64,000 bases of DNA. Origin: Pasteurella oralis. GTDB lineage: Bacteria > Pseudomonadota > Gammaproteobacteria > Enterobacterales > Pasteurellaceae. The position numbers and the translations under genes were made by a program. The stretch spans positions 124,001-188,000 of the forward strand of contig NZ_NXGB01000002.1 in NCBI RefSeq assembly GCF_002850605.1. Reading direction: 5' to 3'. The notes beneath the pieces were generated by a model. It saw nothing but the letters and a program-made list of their open reading frames with translations. It ran no database searches and was not told the DNA's origin. Below are positions 11,072 to 19,276 of the stretch, piece after piece (the stretch's first letter is position 1; each line of letters starts with the position of its first letter).

Positions 11072-11764
11072 TTATTTTGAAGCATTATCAAGCTTATCTA
11101 GTATCTTATCTAGCTCAAATGCAGAGCTTAATACGGTTGTTTTTCCACCATCTTCATATACCCATAGACTATCTGCCGAAGTATTAGAAAGTCTAATTTT
11201 AATTTCAGTATTAGGATCTAAGGTCAACTGATCAATTGCGATAGGCTCATCATCTATATAAGCAGAATATACATTAAATGAATGACTTTCTTTCGTATCA
11301 TTTTTTAATGTAATCAACATATTAAAATCTAAATTATTGATAAACTCATTTTTAACAAAACGACGAATATTTTGTGCCAATTGAGGGCTTGTTCTTACAT
11401 TCAATTGGCGATTCTTATAACTGTATATACTGACATCATTTTGAAAGTCAGATTCATTTTTGAGTCTGCCTATATCAATAGGAATTTCAAAACTGGCAAA
11501 AGAATCAAATTGTTTCGAAAAACACTCTTTATATTTTGCTTTTGTAAATACAGTAGGAATCTTTTGTTGAGTCTTCACTAAATCCTTTGAAGGTTTTCTT
11601 GAATCTTCATGGCTATGACAGGAGGCAATTTGTACATTTAAGACTGCTATTTCCGTGTTTATAGGTTCATTCAAAATAGATTTAAGTGATACTTCTTTTT
11701 CAATTTCTGTCTTACAGGCAGTTAAACTCAGTACTAAACAGATTAATAAAAATAGCTTCTTCAT
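11072..11764 (-). CDS. Predicted lipoprotein, 230 aa, unknown function
   Basis: The N-terminus is a clear lipoprotein signal peptide (MKKLFLLICLVLSLTAC, Cys at 17). The mature part is mixed alpha/beta, without transmembrane segments or known catalytic motifs. It resembles small lipoproteins often found beside prophages and islands (possibly the DUF7424 group), but I cannot confirm that. Its start follows GGAGGAAATCT. It lies between two terminators, so it is probably transcribed alone. Confidence 0.7.
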   Translation of the reverse strand: MKKLFLLICLVLSLTACKTEIEKEVSLKSILNEPINTEIAVLNVQIASCHSHEDSRKPSKDLVKTQQKIPTVFTKAKYKECFSKQFDSFASFEIPIDIGRLKNESDFQNDVSIYSYKNRQLNVRTSPQLAQNIRRFVKNEFINNLDFNMLITLKNDTKESHSFNVYSAYIDDEPIAIDQLTLDPNTEIKIRLSNTSADSLWVYEDGGKTTVLSSAFELDKILDKLDNASK

Positions 11765-12054
11765 AGATTTCCTCCAGTGGGTTGTAATATAAAATTAATC
11801 TATTTATGTCTTGTTAGTGTTGATAGCTTAATAGATATATTCTGCACTATACATGGTAGAAATCACTAATTGTATGTAAAACAAACAAAAAAGAATAGTA
11901 ATTAGTGGGCTAAAATTTATCATTGGAAATTAATATAAGATTAAAACTAAAGTAATTGAATGAGAATTGGGATATATTTATGAAATTTATGGTCTAAAGC
12001 CTTAATGAGAAAATACTATACCATTGCAATTCATTTTAGTTATAAGGAGTTTTT

Positions 12055-12393
12055 ATGTTTGCAGATTGGAAAAATGATGTTTCACATGTAAGAAAATCTT
12101 TTAGCGCTTTAGGTCAAAAATATCCTAAAATGCTACAGGCTTATGCGGCATTGAATACTGCAGCTGTAGAAAATAACGTGCTAGATGCAAAGACAAGAGA
12201 ATTAATTGCATTAGCTGTTGCAGTAACGACACGTTGCGAAAGCTGTATTGGTATACATGCTGCCGAAGCAGTGAAGGCAGGCGCAACGGAAGAAGAAGTT
12301 GCTGCGGCACTTGCAACCGCAATTGCGATGAATGCTGGAGCTGCATACACTTATTCATTGCGTGCATTAGAAGCGTTTAATGATCAGCAATAG
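12055..12393 (+). CDS. Carboxymuconolactone decarboxylase (AhpD-like) family protein
   Basis: Compact helical protein of 112 residues with the redox motif CxxCxxxH (CESCIGIH, ~60-67). That motif marks AhpD-like members able to reduce peroxide or thiol partners rather than true decarboxylases. The helices after the motif (AAEAVKAGATEEEVAAALAT) are typical of the family. A good site (AAGGAG) precedes ATG. It has its own terminator. Substrate and partner are unknown. Confidence 0.85.
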   Translation: MFADWKNDVSHVRKSFSALGQKYPKMLQAYAALNTAAVENNVLDAKTRELIALAVAVTTRCESCIGIHAAEAVKAGATEEEVAAALATAIAMNAGAAYTYSLRALEAFNDQQ

Positions 12394-12441
12394 TAAAAAA
12401 ATACTTTCATAAAAAGTGGTTTTTAGTTAGTAATGAAAAAT

Positions 12442-12470
12442 AAAAGCCTGTAATATATACAGGCTTTTAT
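12442..12470. terminator. Terminator between AhpD-like gene and outer-membrane pseudogene
   Basis: Stem AAAAGCCTGTA / TACAGGCTTTT with a short A/T loop between convergent units. Confidence 0.8.
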
Positions 12471-12490
12471 TGTATAACTATCTATTCTAT

Positions 12491-13222
12491 TTAGAATTTC
12501 AAGCCAATAGAGAAGCGTAGCGCGTTATTATTATATGAACGATGTACATCTTCCATTATAGGATTGTTAACACCTACTTTTTTGTAATTATTATAAGTAA
12601 CTGCTGAATTAGTATGATAATATCCAAGCTCAGCTAAGAAAGACTTATATTCGATTCCGACGCCTAATCCCAAATAAAGACCGTTTTTAGTTTTAAAATT
12701 AATTGTATAAGGATGATCGTTAATACCTTTATCAAGCCTATACTCATTATGTACTGTACTAGGTGTTTTATTTAATGAATAGCCTAAGTCGCTTTTAAAA
12801 TAAAATTTAGTGTGTTGATTGAGGGAATGGTTTTGTTTAAGCGTTAAATAAAGAGGAATAGAAGAGTAACGATTTACTTTGTATGTTTCTCTGATTTTAA
12901 CGTTTTCCCTGTCTTTAATGATTCGTTGATAATTAAAACCGTTACGTTTGATATAACCTATACCAAAGCCAAGTTCTGTTTGTGATAAAAGATTATATGT
13001 TGTTTCTAAGAAAATGCTAGCTGCAAAAGTATTTTTCTTTGAAGGGGAACTTGTAAAAAGTTCATTATTATTATCTTGAGCGAAGGCTGCTATTTCAATT
13101 GCATCAAAACGAGATGTCAGGTCAATACCAGCTTTACCATAGAAATTAAACTAACCAGTTTGAGCAGTTGCAAAAACTGGAATGAGTGACAATATTGTTA
13201 CAAGTAATGATTGATTTTTCAT
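12491..13222 (-). pseudogene. Outer-membrane beta-barrel protein, copy 1, stopped at codon 24
   Basis: Reading from ATG 13222 gives a signal peptide ending ATA/Q. Then codon 24 is TAG (13153-13151), right after the cleavage site. Beyond it the frame is open to 12491 for a further 219 residues. They match copies 2 and 3 closely: a Tyr-rich 8-strand opacity-like barrel (GKAGIDLTSRF, SIFLETTYN, RYSSIPLYLTLKQN), ending in Phe (GLKF). The only lesion is one C-to-T type change (CAG/CAA to TAG). In copy 3 the same codon reads CAA. Confidence 0.85.
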
Positions 13223-14148
13223 AATAACGTTCCATGTGTAGTAATAAAAAATAAAAATAATAAGTTAGTAGACAAGCCTACTATTCCACATTGTAATTAT
13301 TAAATGGTTAAGAGTAAATCTTATTGTTGACAAAATGCACTTTTTTGATTCATTAATTAAGCTGTTTTTTTATTTTTTATACAATTTTCATATTCTCAGT
13401 AGTATCTATAAAGTGTTGAATACTTTTCATCAGTCTAAAGATACGCAAAACAATTTAAAGAATTAAATGAATAGCCCAAAGAATGAGCAATAAAGGTGTA
13501 ACCTGATATTTAAACAGAATTTTTTGATGATTTCTTTATCGATAGAATTTTAGATGGGGTTTATATTGAAACTAGAAATATCGTAAAATAGCATAAGAAC
13601 ACATTTTACCTTGCTTATATGAAGTCATGTAGCTTAGGAATTTGGATTAAATAACTTTACCGCTATTAGAAGTGCTATAAAATTAACATTCATTCCAAAG
13701 GAATAGAATGAGAGAGAAAGTCAGAATAAATAGCTATTTTTAGGATTTTAATATCTTTCTAGTAATGTGAAAAAGTAGAGAGAAAATCTAAATATAAATT
13801 AGCAGAACGATTAATTTGAGGTTAGAAACTTTTAAACCAAACTTACTATTTGATTAGTAAGGATTATGATTCTACGGAGTACATTATTTATACTTTATTG
13901 AGTAGTTTTACAATTCCAATTAAGGTGGGGAAGTCATTTTCAATAAGATAATGTCCTAGAATTGGAAATAAATGGTTTTCTAGGCATTGCTAATTTTTCC
14001 CATTGTTGAAGGTTTAATGTCTTTTTTGCTTAATAATCTATAATGAGTAAGTATAAATGCTGAAACTGTCCAAAAAATAAAAAACAATAATTATTGGATA
14101 CATAGTATTTGAACTATTAATTAATATAAAGTGATTGAACCTATCGAT
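13223..14148. other. 926-base stretch without a recognisable gene
   Basis: Very A+T-rich and full of stops in all frames. The first ~40 bases upstream of copy 1 match the upstream of copy 3 (ATAACGTTCCATGTGTAGT), so they are a shared promoter or leader segment. The rest has no open frame over ~40 codons and no RNA that I recognise. It probably is decayed mobile DNA. Confidence 0.5.
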
Positions 14149-14280
14149 TTAGTAATTCATAAGCTTTTTTTGGTTACTGTTGCTTGGTTTTTGTATTTCT
14201 TTAATCTTTGTTTTAGCTTGATTTTCAAGATAAACAGGCATTTCATCATATCTAAGAAATAATTCATCAGGTAAATTCAT
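14149..14280 (-). CDS. Small ORF, 43 aa, unknown
   Basis: ATG at 14280 follows a strong site (TTTGGAGAAACGC). The product is 43 residues with a Lys-rich C-terminus (MNLPDELFLRYDEMPVYLEN at its start). The same upstream motif TTTGGAGAAA and the adjacent terminator recur next to copy 3 at 26.68 kb, where a different 87-aa gene occupies the place. It may be the remnant of a longer phage gene. Confidence 0.4.
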   Translation of the reverse strand: MNLPDELFLRYDEMPVYLENQAKTKIKEIQKPSNSNQKKLMNY

Positions 14281-14302
14281 TGCGTTTCTCCAAATTTAGG
14301 CA

Positions 14303-14327
14303 CAAAAAAGCCGTTATTAAACGGCTT
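14303..14327 (-). terminator. Terminator of outer-membrane gene copy 2
   Basis: Stem AGCCGTT / AACGGCT and a T run on the minus strand. The same element follows copy 3 (26703-26726), so it moved together with the gene. Confidence 0.75.
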
Positions 14328-14351
14328 TAGATTATGTAAATGGGCTACTTG

Positions 14352-15026
14352 TTAGAATTTAAAGCCGATAGATAGACGTAATGCATCATTGTTGTATGAG
14401 CTATGAGCATTAGTTTTATAATGCCTAGAAACATAAGTAACCGCTGAATTGGTATGATAATAGCCTATTTCAGTTAAGAAAGATTTATATTCTATCCCTA
14501 CTCCCAACCCTAAATAGAGACCATCTTTAGTTTTAAAATGAATAGTATTTCTATATGGATGACTATTAGCTTTATATAAAGTTTTACGTGTTTTATTAAA
14601 TGAATAGCCTAAGTCACTTTTAAAATAGATTTTTGTATCTTAGTTAAGCGAGAAGTTTTGCTTAAAAGTTGAGTAGATAGGAATAGAAGAATAGCGGTTT
14701 ATTTTGTATTCCTCTTTGAATAGATTATATTCATGATAATAATTAAAACCTTTACGCTTGATATAACCTACCCCTAAACCAACTTCTGTTTGCGGAAGAA
14801 TGTTATATGTTGTTTCTAGAAAAATACTTGGTGAAAACGTATTTTTTTTTGAACCTCTAGCAAAATGATGATAAGACTCGTCAAATCCGCTATGTATTTT
14901 CAATGTCTCGAAACGAGAGGTTAAATCAATACCCGCTTTAACATAGAAATTAGTTTGACTTGTTTGTGCAACCGTAATTGCAGGAATTAGTGAAGATGTG
15001 ATTAATATTAATGATTTAATTTTCAT
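14352..15026 (-). pseudogene. Outer-membrane beta-barrel protein, copy 2, stopped at codon 129
   Basis: The start at 15026 gives MKIKSLILITSSLIPAITVA, a signal peptide. Homology to copies 1 and 3 runs end to end (224 codons plus stop). Codon 129 is TAA (14642-14640) where copy 3 has CAG (Gln). After it the frame stays open to the C-terminal Phe. A truncated 128-residue product would lack the last strands and should not fold as a barrel. Confidence 0.85.
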
Positions 15027-15340
15027 AGTAAACCTTCCATGCATAGTAATAATAACAATTTCACAGATGAATCCATGTTCCTTGATTATAGTTATCAAGG
15101 AGATAAGAGTATATTATCAATAAAACTCACTTGTCTAACATTTTTCTTAAGGCTAACTTCTCTTAGCTCCCTGTAAATGTGTTTTATTATAGTAGTCAGA
15201 GTGGGGCTTGACATATTCGGCAACTTGAAATTGCCTAGTGTCTTCTATTTACTTGATCTTAATTACCGTGGCTTAGTTTCTTTTCTTTTGCTCAATCTAC
15301 AAGGCTTATTCACCGCAATACATAAAAAATAACTTTAGTT

Positions 15341-15506
15341 ATGGCTCGAGGTATTTTGAAAGCTAGCTCTCAATATTAAAGAAATATTGACCTCAACAAT
15401 AGCAAGGGAAGTTGCTGAATTTGTTAATATATTATCCTACGAGTTACAAAAAAATACGGATGATAGTATTGATTCCTCAGATATTATTTCTACTTATAAT
15501 TATTAA
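15341..15506 (+). pseudogene. Frameshifted coding remnant
   Basis: ATG 15341 opens MARGILKAS and soon stops. The +1 frame from 15366 continues (ALNIKEILTSTIAREVAEFV and on) for 46 codons to TAA 15506. Together they look like one small helical protein broken by a single-base change. I recognise no family. Confidence 0.25.
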
Positions 15507-15768
15507 TTAATAAAATAAATTGCATAGTAAACAGATTCAGCTAGTTTTGGCGGTAATCCACAAGAGTTTTTTGCTACTGAATATAAGCCCGTTTAATTCG
15601 TTCTCTATTCTATTCAAGTAGGTTGTTTTTGATTAACTTGTGATATATAGAGTTTTAAAACTATTTGCCTTGTTTTGATATGTATATGTAAGCGACTCTT
15701 AACTTTTATTGTTATACTTCCTTCGTATTTTAGTATTACATTTCAAAAGCTCATTTTTTAGAGAAAGT

Positions 15769-15978
15769 AATACCAAAATTATTGGTTGGGGTTGGAATAT
15801 TTTGGAAAGATTACTTTGTGATTTATTGGTTTCTTATTGATTTTATTGGGAGTTTTGGATAGGTTTGGAAAGTGAAATGGTGCGACTAGCTGGCTGAGGA
15901 AAGTTATTTTAGTAATTTGATTTTATTGGTATTAGGCTTGGATTTTTTATAAAAATAATACCAAACATAATACCAAAA
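15769..15978. repeat. AATACCAA repeats, candidate Xis/Int arm sites
   Basis: Copies at 15769-15778, 15957-15966 and 15969-15978 read AATACCAAA or close to it. An inverted copy (ATTGGTATTA) is at 15925-15934. They cluster immediately downstream of the AlpA-like gene, where excisionase and integrase arm-binding sites are expected. The role is inferred from position only. Confidence 0.35.
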
Positions 15979-15985
15979 ACTTTTA

Positions 15986-16183
15986 CTAGATAATGTTAGA
16001 CACGACTTTTTCAGCATAATTTTGTGTTTGAGTGTAAGAGAAAAGTAATTTCCCTTTTCTATGAATGGGCTGGGGGAACTCAGGATCAAAATATTTACTA
16101 TTCGGGTCCCAGCGATTATACGCTGTTGATTTTTTAACACCAGTTATTTCTAAAAACTCTTTTAATGGTATTAATCTTTCCAT
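15986..16183 (-). CDS. AlpA-family DNA-binding protein, probable excisionase
   Basis: Small winged-helix protein of 65 residues with the AlpA pattern: PLKEFLEITGVKKSTAYNR (helix-turn-helix) then FPQPIHRKGKLLFSYTQ. Such proteins serve as excisionases or activators of phage integrase genes. It is the last gene of the leftward operon, as xis is in lambdoid phages. No integrase follows. The start is preceded by GAGGTAAAA. Confidence 0.75.
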   Translation of the reverse strand: MERLIPLKEFLEITGVKKSTAYNRWDPNSKYFDPEFPQPIHRKGKLLFSYTQTQNYAEKVVSNII

Positions 16184-16199
16184 TTTTACCTCACTTAAA

Positions 16200-16226
16200 T
16201 AAAAAAGCCGTCATGGACGGCTTAAT
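16200..16226 (-). terminator. Terminator upstream of AlpA-like gene
   Basis: Hairpin AAGCCGTC / GACGGCTT followed by a T run on the minus strand, after the 129-aa gene. Confidence 0.75.
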
Positions 16227-16261
16227 ACAACGATTTGTTAAAATCATACTTCTGATATAAC

Positions 16262-16651
16262 TTATCTCCGTGCATTTTTCATGGCATCAAGCCAAGCATG
16301 AGCATCTTCTTGTGTAGCAAAATAAAACGTTTCTTCTAAATTATAAGATAACTCTGTTGTATCTGGATTATATCCATAATCTGATCTAACAATTTTGTTA
16401 AATGCAGAAATAAACCACATGTCTTTTTGTGGCTTCAACAACGGACAAGGCAAAGTCAGCGTTACTGTAGGTCGTGGTTCTTCCCACATTCCGACTATGT
16501 CTTCATAACCGCTTATCCTGAATCCTACAATATCAGCAAAGTTATTTGCTCTTAATTCTTTCGGAACCTCGAACTTAACAAATGCTTTGCTCCCATCTCT
16601 AAGCACCACTGGCTCTCCAGCTAGTGCTTTTTCTAAGTCAAATGCTTTCAT
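16262..16651 (-). CDS. Phage hypothetical protein, 129 aa
   Basis: Not recognised. A soluble protein that starts MKAFDLEKALAGEPVVLRDG, a pattern seen in small phage and plasmid proteins with a beta-rich N-terminus. Its last part (ATQEDAHAWLDAMKNARR) is helical. It sits six bases from the 95-aa gene upstream and shares its transcript. Confidence 0.6.
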   Translation of the reverse strand: MKAFDLEKALAGEPVVLRDGSKAFVKFEVPKELRANNFADIVGFRISGYEDIVGMWEEPRPTVTLTLPCPLLKPQKDMWFISAFNKIVRSDYGYNPDTTELSYNLEETFYFATQEDAHAWLDAMKNARR

Positions 16652-16657
16652 TTACTC

Positions 16658-16945
16658 TCACTCCAAATCTTCAATAAACTCATCAATAATGTTTGATATT
16701 TGAGATTGCATTTCTTCTAAAGATCCGTCTTTCAGTTTTGCGATATCTTTTAGCTTGTTTATAACGCTTTCACTGAAACAGTTATATAAAATACGTCTTT
16801 CTTCGAACAAATCATCTCTTGAGATTGCACTTACATTTCCTACATTTTCTATACTCTTGTTTTGTACAAAACTGTTAAAAATAGCATCTTCTTGTTGCTT
16901 GTTTTCTACTGAAACAGCAAGAATTAATTTTTTTGGATATTTCAT
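16658..16945 (-). CDS. Phage hypothetical protein, 95 aa
   Basis: Not recognised. Acidic C-terminus (IIDEFIEDLE) and a helical second half; no membrane segment. The start follows AAGGATTAAAA. It forms a two-gene unit with the 129-aa gene, after the terminator of the antirepressor operon. Confidence 0.55.
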   Translation of the reverse strand: MKYPKKLILAVSVENKQQEDAIFNSFVQNKSIENVGNVSAISRDDLFEERRILYNCFSESVINKLKDIAKLKDGSLEEMQSQISNIIDEFIEDLE

Positions 16946-16983
16946 TTTTAATCCTTAATTTTCAATCTTTTAAGCAATAAAAA

Positions 16984-17003
16984 ACCGCACAATAAAGTGC
17001 GGT
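16984..17003 (-). terminator. Uptake-signal hairpin ending antirepressor operon A
   Basis: ACCGCAC / GTGCGGT around a 6-base loop, with T run on the minus strand. The arms are paired uptake signals. Confidence 0.75.
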
Positions 17004-17011
17004 CGGTTTTC

Positions 17012-17779
17012 TTATGCTGCTTGCTGTAATTCAAATATTTTTGCGAGTTTTGTCAGCCCTTTTGCAGTTATTAATACACGCTCACAAACTTTTTCTGTGC
17101 CATCATCACGCATTGCTACATGGATTTTATGTTCAAGTAATAGTTGTTGTAGTTTATCTTGATAAGCAATCCAATTAGAGTTACCTGGTCGTTTATAGAT
17201 CCACTTTTGTGATGATAGGAAATCAAACAGAAATTTTGGTTTTACACCTAAGTGTTTAGCAGAATCAGTAATACACATTGTTCCTTCTGCTTTAGTAGCT
17301 ATGCGATCAAAGGCAGCCACAGTCGGTTTCATTTCTTCGACTTTATGCTCTAATACCAGAACTTTTTCAGTATAATTATCTAGCAATCCACGTAAAGTTC
17401 GAGGGTCATTGAGCATTTGCATTGGATCTACTGATTGAGGAGTATCCTCTCCTTTCATTAGGGCATCTATTTTTAAATCACACCAAACAGCAAAATCCGC
17501 ACTTAACCAACGGGCAAAATTGACAGCTAATTTTGGATGTAACCAAGTACCTTGTTCAACACCGCCTTGTTTGACGATTACAAGATCATTTGCCGTTAGG
17601 ATAATATTCTTAACGCTTAAATTTTGAGCAAGTGCTCTTAGATAATCCTGTGTTTGTGTTGTTTTTAGATAATCCCTAACTTGTTTGTTAAAGTGTTTGG
17701 CTATTTCGGTTGCATTCAAATAATGTTGTTCATTGAATGAGACACTAATATTGTTATAAAAGAATTTTTGAATTTTCAT
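17012..17779 (-). CDS. Antirepressor with KilA-N and KilAC (ANT) domains
   Basis: 255 residues in two parts. KilA-N is at ~1-110 (NATEIAKHFNKQVRDYLKTT, TWLHPKLAVNFARWLSADFA). The KilAC/ANT domain is at ~145-250 (ITDSAKHLGVKPKFLFDFLS, RVLITAKGLTKLA). The pair matches phage Ant proteins that bind and block the CI-type repressor. It is the third gene of an operon led by a C4 antisense RNA, the arrangement of P1 and P7 immI (c4-icd-ant). C4 control of translation is therefore expected through coupling. Confidence 0.85.
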   Translation of the reverse strand: MKIQKFFYNNISVSFNEQHYLNATEIAKHFNKQVRDYLKTTQTQDYLRALAQNLSVKNIILTANDLVIVKQGGVEQGTWLHPKLAVNFARWLSADFAVWCDLKIDALMKGEDTPQSVDPMQMLNDPRTLRGLLDNYTEKVLVLEHKVEEMKPTVAAFDRIATKAEGTMCITDSAKHLGVKPKFLFDFLSSQKWIYKRPGNSNWIAYQDKLQQLLLEHKIHVAMRDDGTEKVCERVLITAKGLTKLAKIFELQQAA

Positions 17780-17791
17780 TTTTCTTCTCCC

Positions 17792-18253
17792 TTAATTTAA
17801 AACTACACTATGCTGATAGCTAATATGGTTTTGTTTTCTTCTTGGTATGGGAGAGGTCATCATTATTAATCCACAATCAATCTCAAACAATATCTTTCCT
17901 AAAACATTAAATGCTCGAGATAATGTGGGGTAATGAGAAAACCATATTTCAGCAGAGGCTGTAATTTGTTTTAATAAACAGATTGAGGTAGACATCTCTC
18001 TACTTTTTGAGAGGTACCCATTTGCACATAATGTGAGAGCTGTGTCATAAATATGAGTTATGTTGTTTTGTATCTCTTTATTCAAACAAAATGCCAAATG
18101 AGAAGCACTGCTTAAAGATAATTTCCCTGTTTGAAGGTGTTCAAATAATTCAGTTTTTAATAAAATTTTTTCAAGTTTAAAATCTAGCAATTCAGCAATC
18201 TCACGACTACTTATTGTTAAAGTTTCATTATTTAATACGATTAGTTTGTTCAT
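17792..18253 (-). CDS. Rha-like phage regulatory protein, divergent or shortened
   Basis: 153 residues from ATG 18253 (site AGGAATTTTTAT). The N-terminus (NETLTISSREIAELLDFKLE) matches the opening of Rha-type antirepressor domains. The rest is Ser/Leu-rich and helical, and I cannot match it. A start 14 codons upstream would overlap the previous gene and lacks a site. It lies between the small first gene and the KilA-N antirepressor, 12 bases from the latter. Confidence 0.55.
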   Translation of the reverse strand: MNKLIVLNNETLTISSREIAELLDFKLEKILLKTELFEHLQTGKLSLSSASHLAFCLNKEIQNNITHIYDTALTLCANGYLSKSREMSTSICLLKQITASAEIWFSHYPTLSRAFNVLGKILFEIDCGLIMMTSPIPRRKQNHISYQHSVVLN

Positions 18254-18266
18254 ATAAAAATTCCTA

Positions 18267-18485
18267 TTATTTAGCATTAGAAATGTGGTGGTCAATTTGA
18301 GAGACGAGATCTAAAGCTGCCCAGAGCGTACCAGTAATAACTTGTTGAGATGATGCAAATCCACACGAGAGATCGTTTCCATCATTCAAAACAATTTGGA
18401 TAAGTGATTTGGCTTGTTCGGTAAGTTTGTTGATTTCGTCTATCGTGTCGATGGATAGACTTCTAAAGGAATTGATATTTGACAT
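18267..18485 (-). CDS. First gene of antirepressor operon A, 72 aa, position of icd
   Basis: Helical protein of 72 residues without a recognised family (MSNINSFRSLSIDTIDEINK at its start). Its ribosome site (CTCATAGGA) is embedded in a sequence complementary to the C4 RNA loop, so its translation should be the direct C4 target. In P1 the small icd gene has this place and its translation is needed for ant expression. That suggests the same coupling role here. Confidence 0.6.
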   Translation of the reverse strand: MSNINSFRSLSIDTIDEINKLTEQAKSLIQIVLNDGNDLSCGFASSQQVITGTLWAALDLVSQIDHHISNAK

Positions 18486-18496
18486 GATTTTTTATC

Positions 18497-18537
18497 CTAT
18501 GAGTAATTTTACAAAACCCTATTGTTTGAGATAGGGT
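18497..18537 (-). promoter_or_regulatory. C4 target sites of operon A (a' hairpin and b' at the ribosome site)
   Basis: Site b': CTCATAG on the minus strand (18503-18497) overlaps the SD AGGA and is complementary to CTATGAG in the C4 loop. Site a': TCAAACA sits in the loop of a perfect 7-bp hairpin ACCCTAT/ATAGGGT (18516-18537) and is complementary to TGTTTGA in C4. Two-site pairing of this kind is the known P1 C4 mode. Confidence 0.75.
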
Positions 18538-18617
18538 GATCGGGTGCTTCAAACACTGCTCATAGACAGCCTTTCGTTTTCCCTTGCGGTCTTGTATGTA
18601 CGAAACGCCACCCGATC
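18538..18617 (-). ncRNA. C4-type antisense RNA A
   Basis: 80-nt element closed by a 9-bp perfect outer stem GATCGGGTG / CACCCGATC. Inside are a second hairpin (TTTCGT/ACGAAA arms, with the C4-typical CCGCAAGGG segment) and a short hairpin CTG-TCTATGAG-CAG that exposes the b sequence. The layout, sequence hallmarks and place directly upstream of an ant operon identify a C4 antisense RNA. C4 is cut from the ant transcript and blocks its translation. Confidence 0.82.
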
Positions 18618-18631
18618 ATAAAAATCAGGAT

Positions 18632-18657
18632 AAAAAAATACCGCACTTTAATGCGGT
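18632..18657 (-). terminator. Terminator between decoy leader A and C4-A
   Basis: Minus-strand hairpin ACCGCA-TTAAAG-TGCGGT, then A and seven T. It also contains an uptake signal. It lies between the promoter and the C4 RNA. Confidence 0.8.
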
Positions 18658-18708
18658 TGGTTTCCGCTATGAGTCAAGGTGTGTTTGAAGCACCTGCCTT
18701 TTTAGGCA
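18632..18708 (-). ncRNA. Predicted anti-C4 decoy RNA A (about 75 nt)
   Basis: Bounded by a near-consensus promoter and the terminator at 18632-18657. It holds a small hairpin GCCTAAAAAGGC, then GGTGCTTCAAACAC (18694-18681), perfectly complementary over 14 nt to C4-A (18543-18556), then CTCATAG (18673-18667), complementary to the C4 b loop. It thus carries both C4 target sites, with longer pairing than the real target. Predicted only from sequence; the same layout recurs at locus B. Confidence 0.55.
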
Positions 18709-18714
18709 AATGGC

Positions 18715-18743
18715 ATCCTAAATCAATAGCGGTAGAATGTCAA
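18715..18743 (-). promoter_or_regulatory. Sigma-70 promoter of C4 locus A
   Basis: TTGACA (18743-18738), 17-base spacer, TAGGAT (18720-18715) on the minus strand. Start is expected near 18708. No CI operator motif overlaps it. Confidence 0.75.
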
Positions 18744-18812
18744 ATAGAAAAAATTTAATCAATTGTTTATTGTTTTTTAGTTTTATATAAAAAACTATTG
18801 ACTTTTGGTTTT

Positions 18813-19268
18813 TCAACCTTGCGGTGGCTGTGGAAGTGGTCTCCAAAAATCACATTCAGTTGTTACCTCATCGATACCGTAATATCCGTAATTTGGTTCG
18901 ACAAATGCCATCTCTCCGTCATATTTTTTGTATGTAGCGAAACTAATCCCGTAATTGCCACCAGTCCAAAACGCAACTAAGACATCTTGATTTCTTTCAG
19001 GCAATCTATCTTTTACACTAATCCAGCCATCATCTTTTTCGTTTAAGCTTCTGCTCTTAGATTCAGCTTTTCCGAGAACCAAGCCGTAGATTGCACTATC
19101 TACGCAGTCTTCATAAAATTGCATATCTTGATCATCCACACATTGTTGATGAAACTCTTCTGCGCAATTCAAACATTCTTCTTTAGCCTCTTCTTCGTTG
19201 CTGTGAAAAGAAATACTATTATTGTTGCAGATGTCTATTGAAAAATATTTATTTTCTGTTTCTGTCAT
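18813..19268 (-). CDS. DUF551-domain phage protein, 151 aa
   Basis: The C-terminal ~70 residues carry the DUF551 pattern (GWISVKDRLPERNQDVLVAF ... CDFWRPLPQPP), common in small phage proteins of unknown function. The N-terminal half is Asn/Glu/Cys-rich. The ATG at 19268 has the site GAGGTGGGTT, so it is preferred to a TTG four codons upstream. It starts eight bases after the stop of its upstream neighbour. Confidence 0.7.
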   Translation of the reverse strand: MTETENKYFSIDICNNNSISFHSNEEEAKEECLNCAEEFHQQCVDDQDMQFYEDCVDSAIYGLVLGKAESKSRSLNEKDDGWISVKDRLPERNQDVLVAFWTGGNYGISFATYKKYDGEMAFVEPNYGYYGIDEVTTECDFWRPLPQPPQG

Positions 19269-19276
19269 AACCCACC

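Larger units (their letters stand above)
15027..15985. other. Junction region without an intact gene
   Basis: This 959-base stretch has three parts. From 15027 to ~15330 it is a decayed copy of the sequence upstream of the intact barrel gene (27457-27690). From 15341 to 15506 there is a frameshifted coding remnant. From 15766 to 15978 there are repeats of AATACCAAA next to the excisionase-like gene. The integrase gene normally found here in lambdoid prophages is absent. Confidence 0.55.

Noticed and set aside
15878..15893. TGGTGCGACTAGCTGG, resembling the reverse complement of a tRNA 3' end (possible att core)
   Set aside because: No T-arm, anticodon arm or acceptor partner can be folded around it, and the matching right end is outside the window.
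18538..18617. Reading the C4 element on the plus strand
   Set aside because: On the plus strand there is no antirepressor downstream, only very short frames. On the minus strand the a'/b' targets and SD follow in the right order.
18664..18732. CCGCTAT...ATAGCGG arms enclosing decoy A as an outer stem
   Set aside because: One arm lies in the spacer of the TTGACA-TAGGAT promoter, so it would not be in the transcript starting near 18708.
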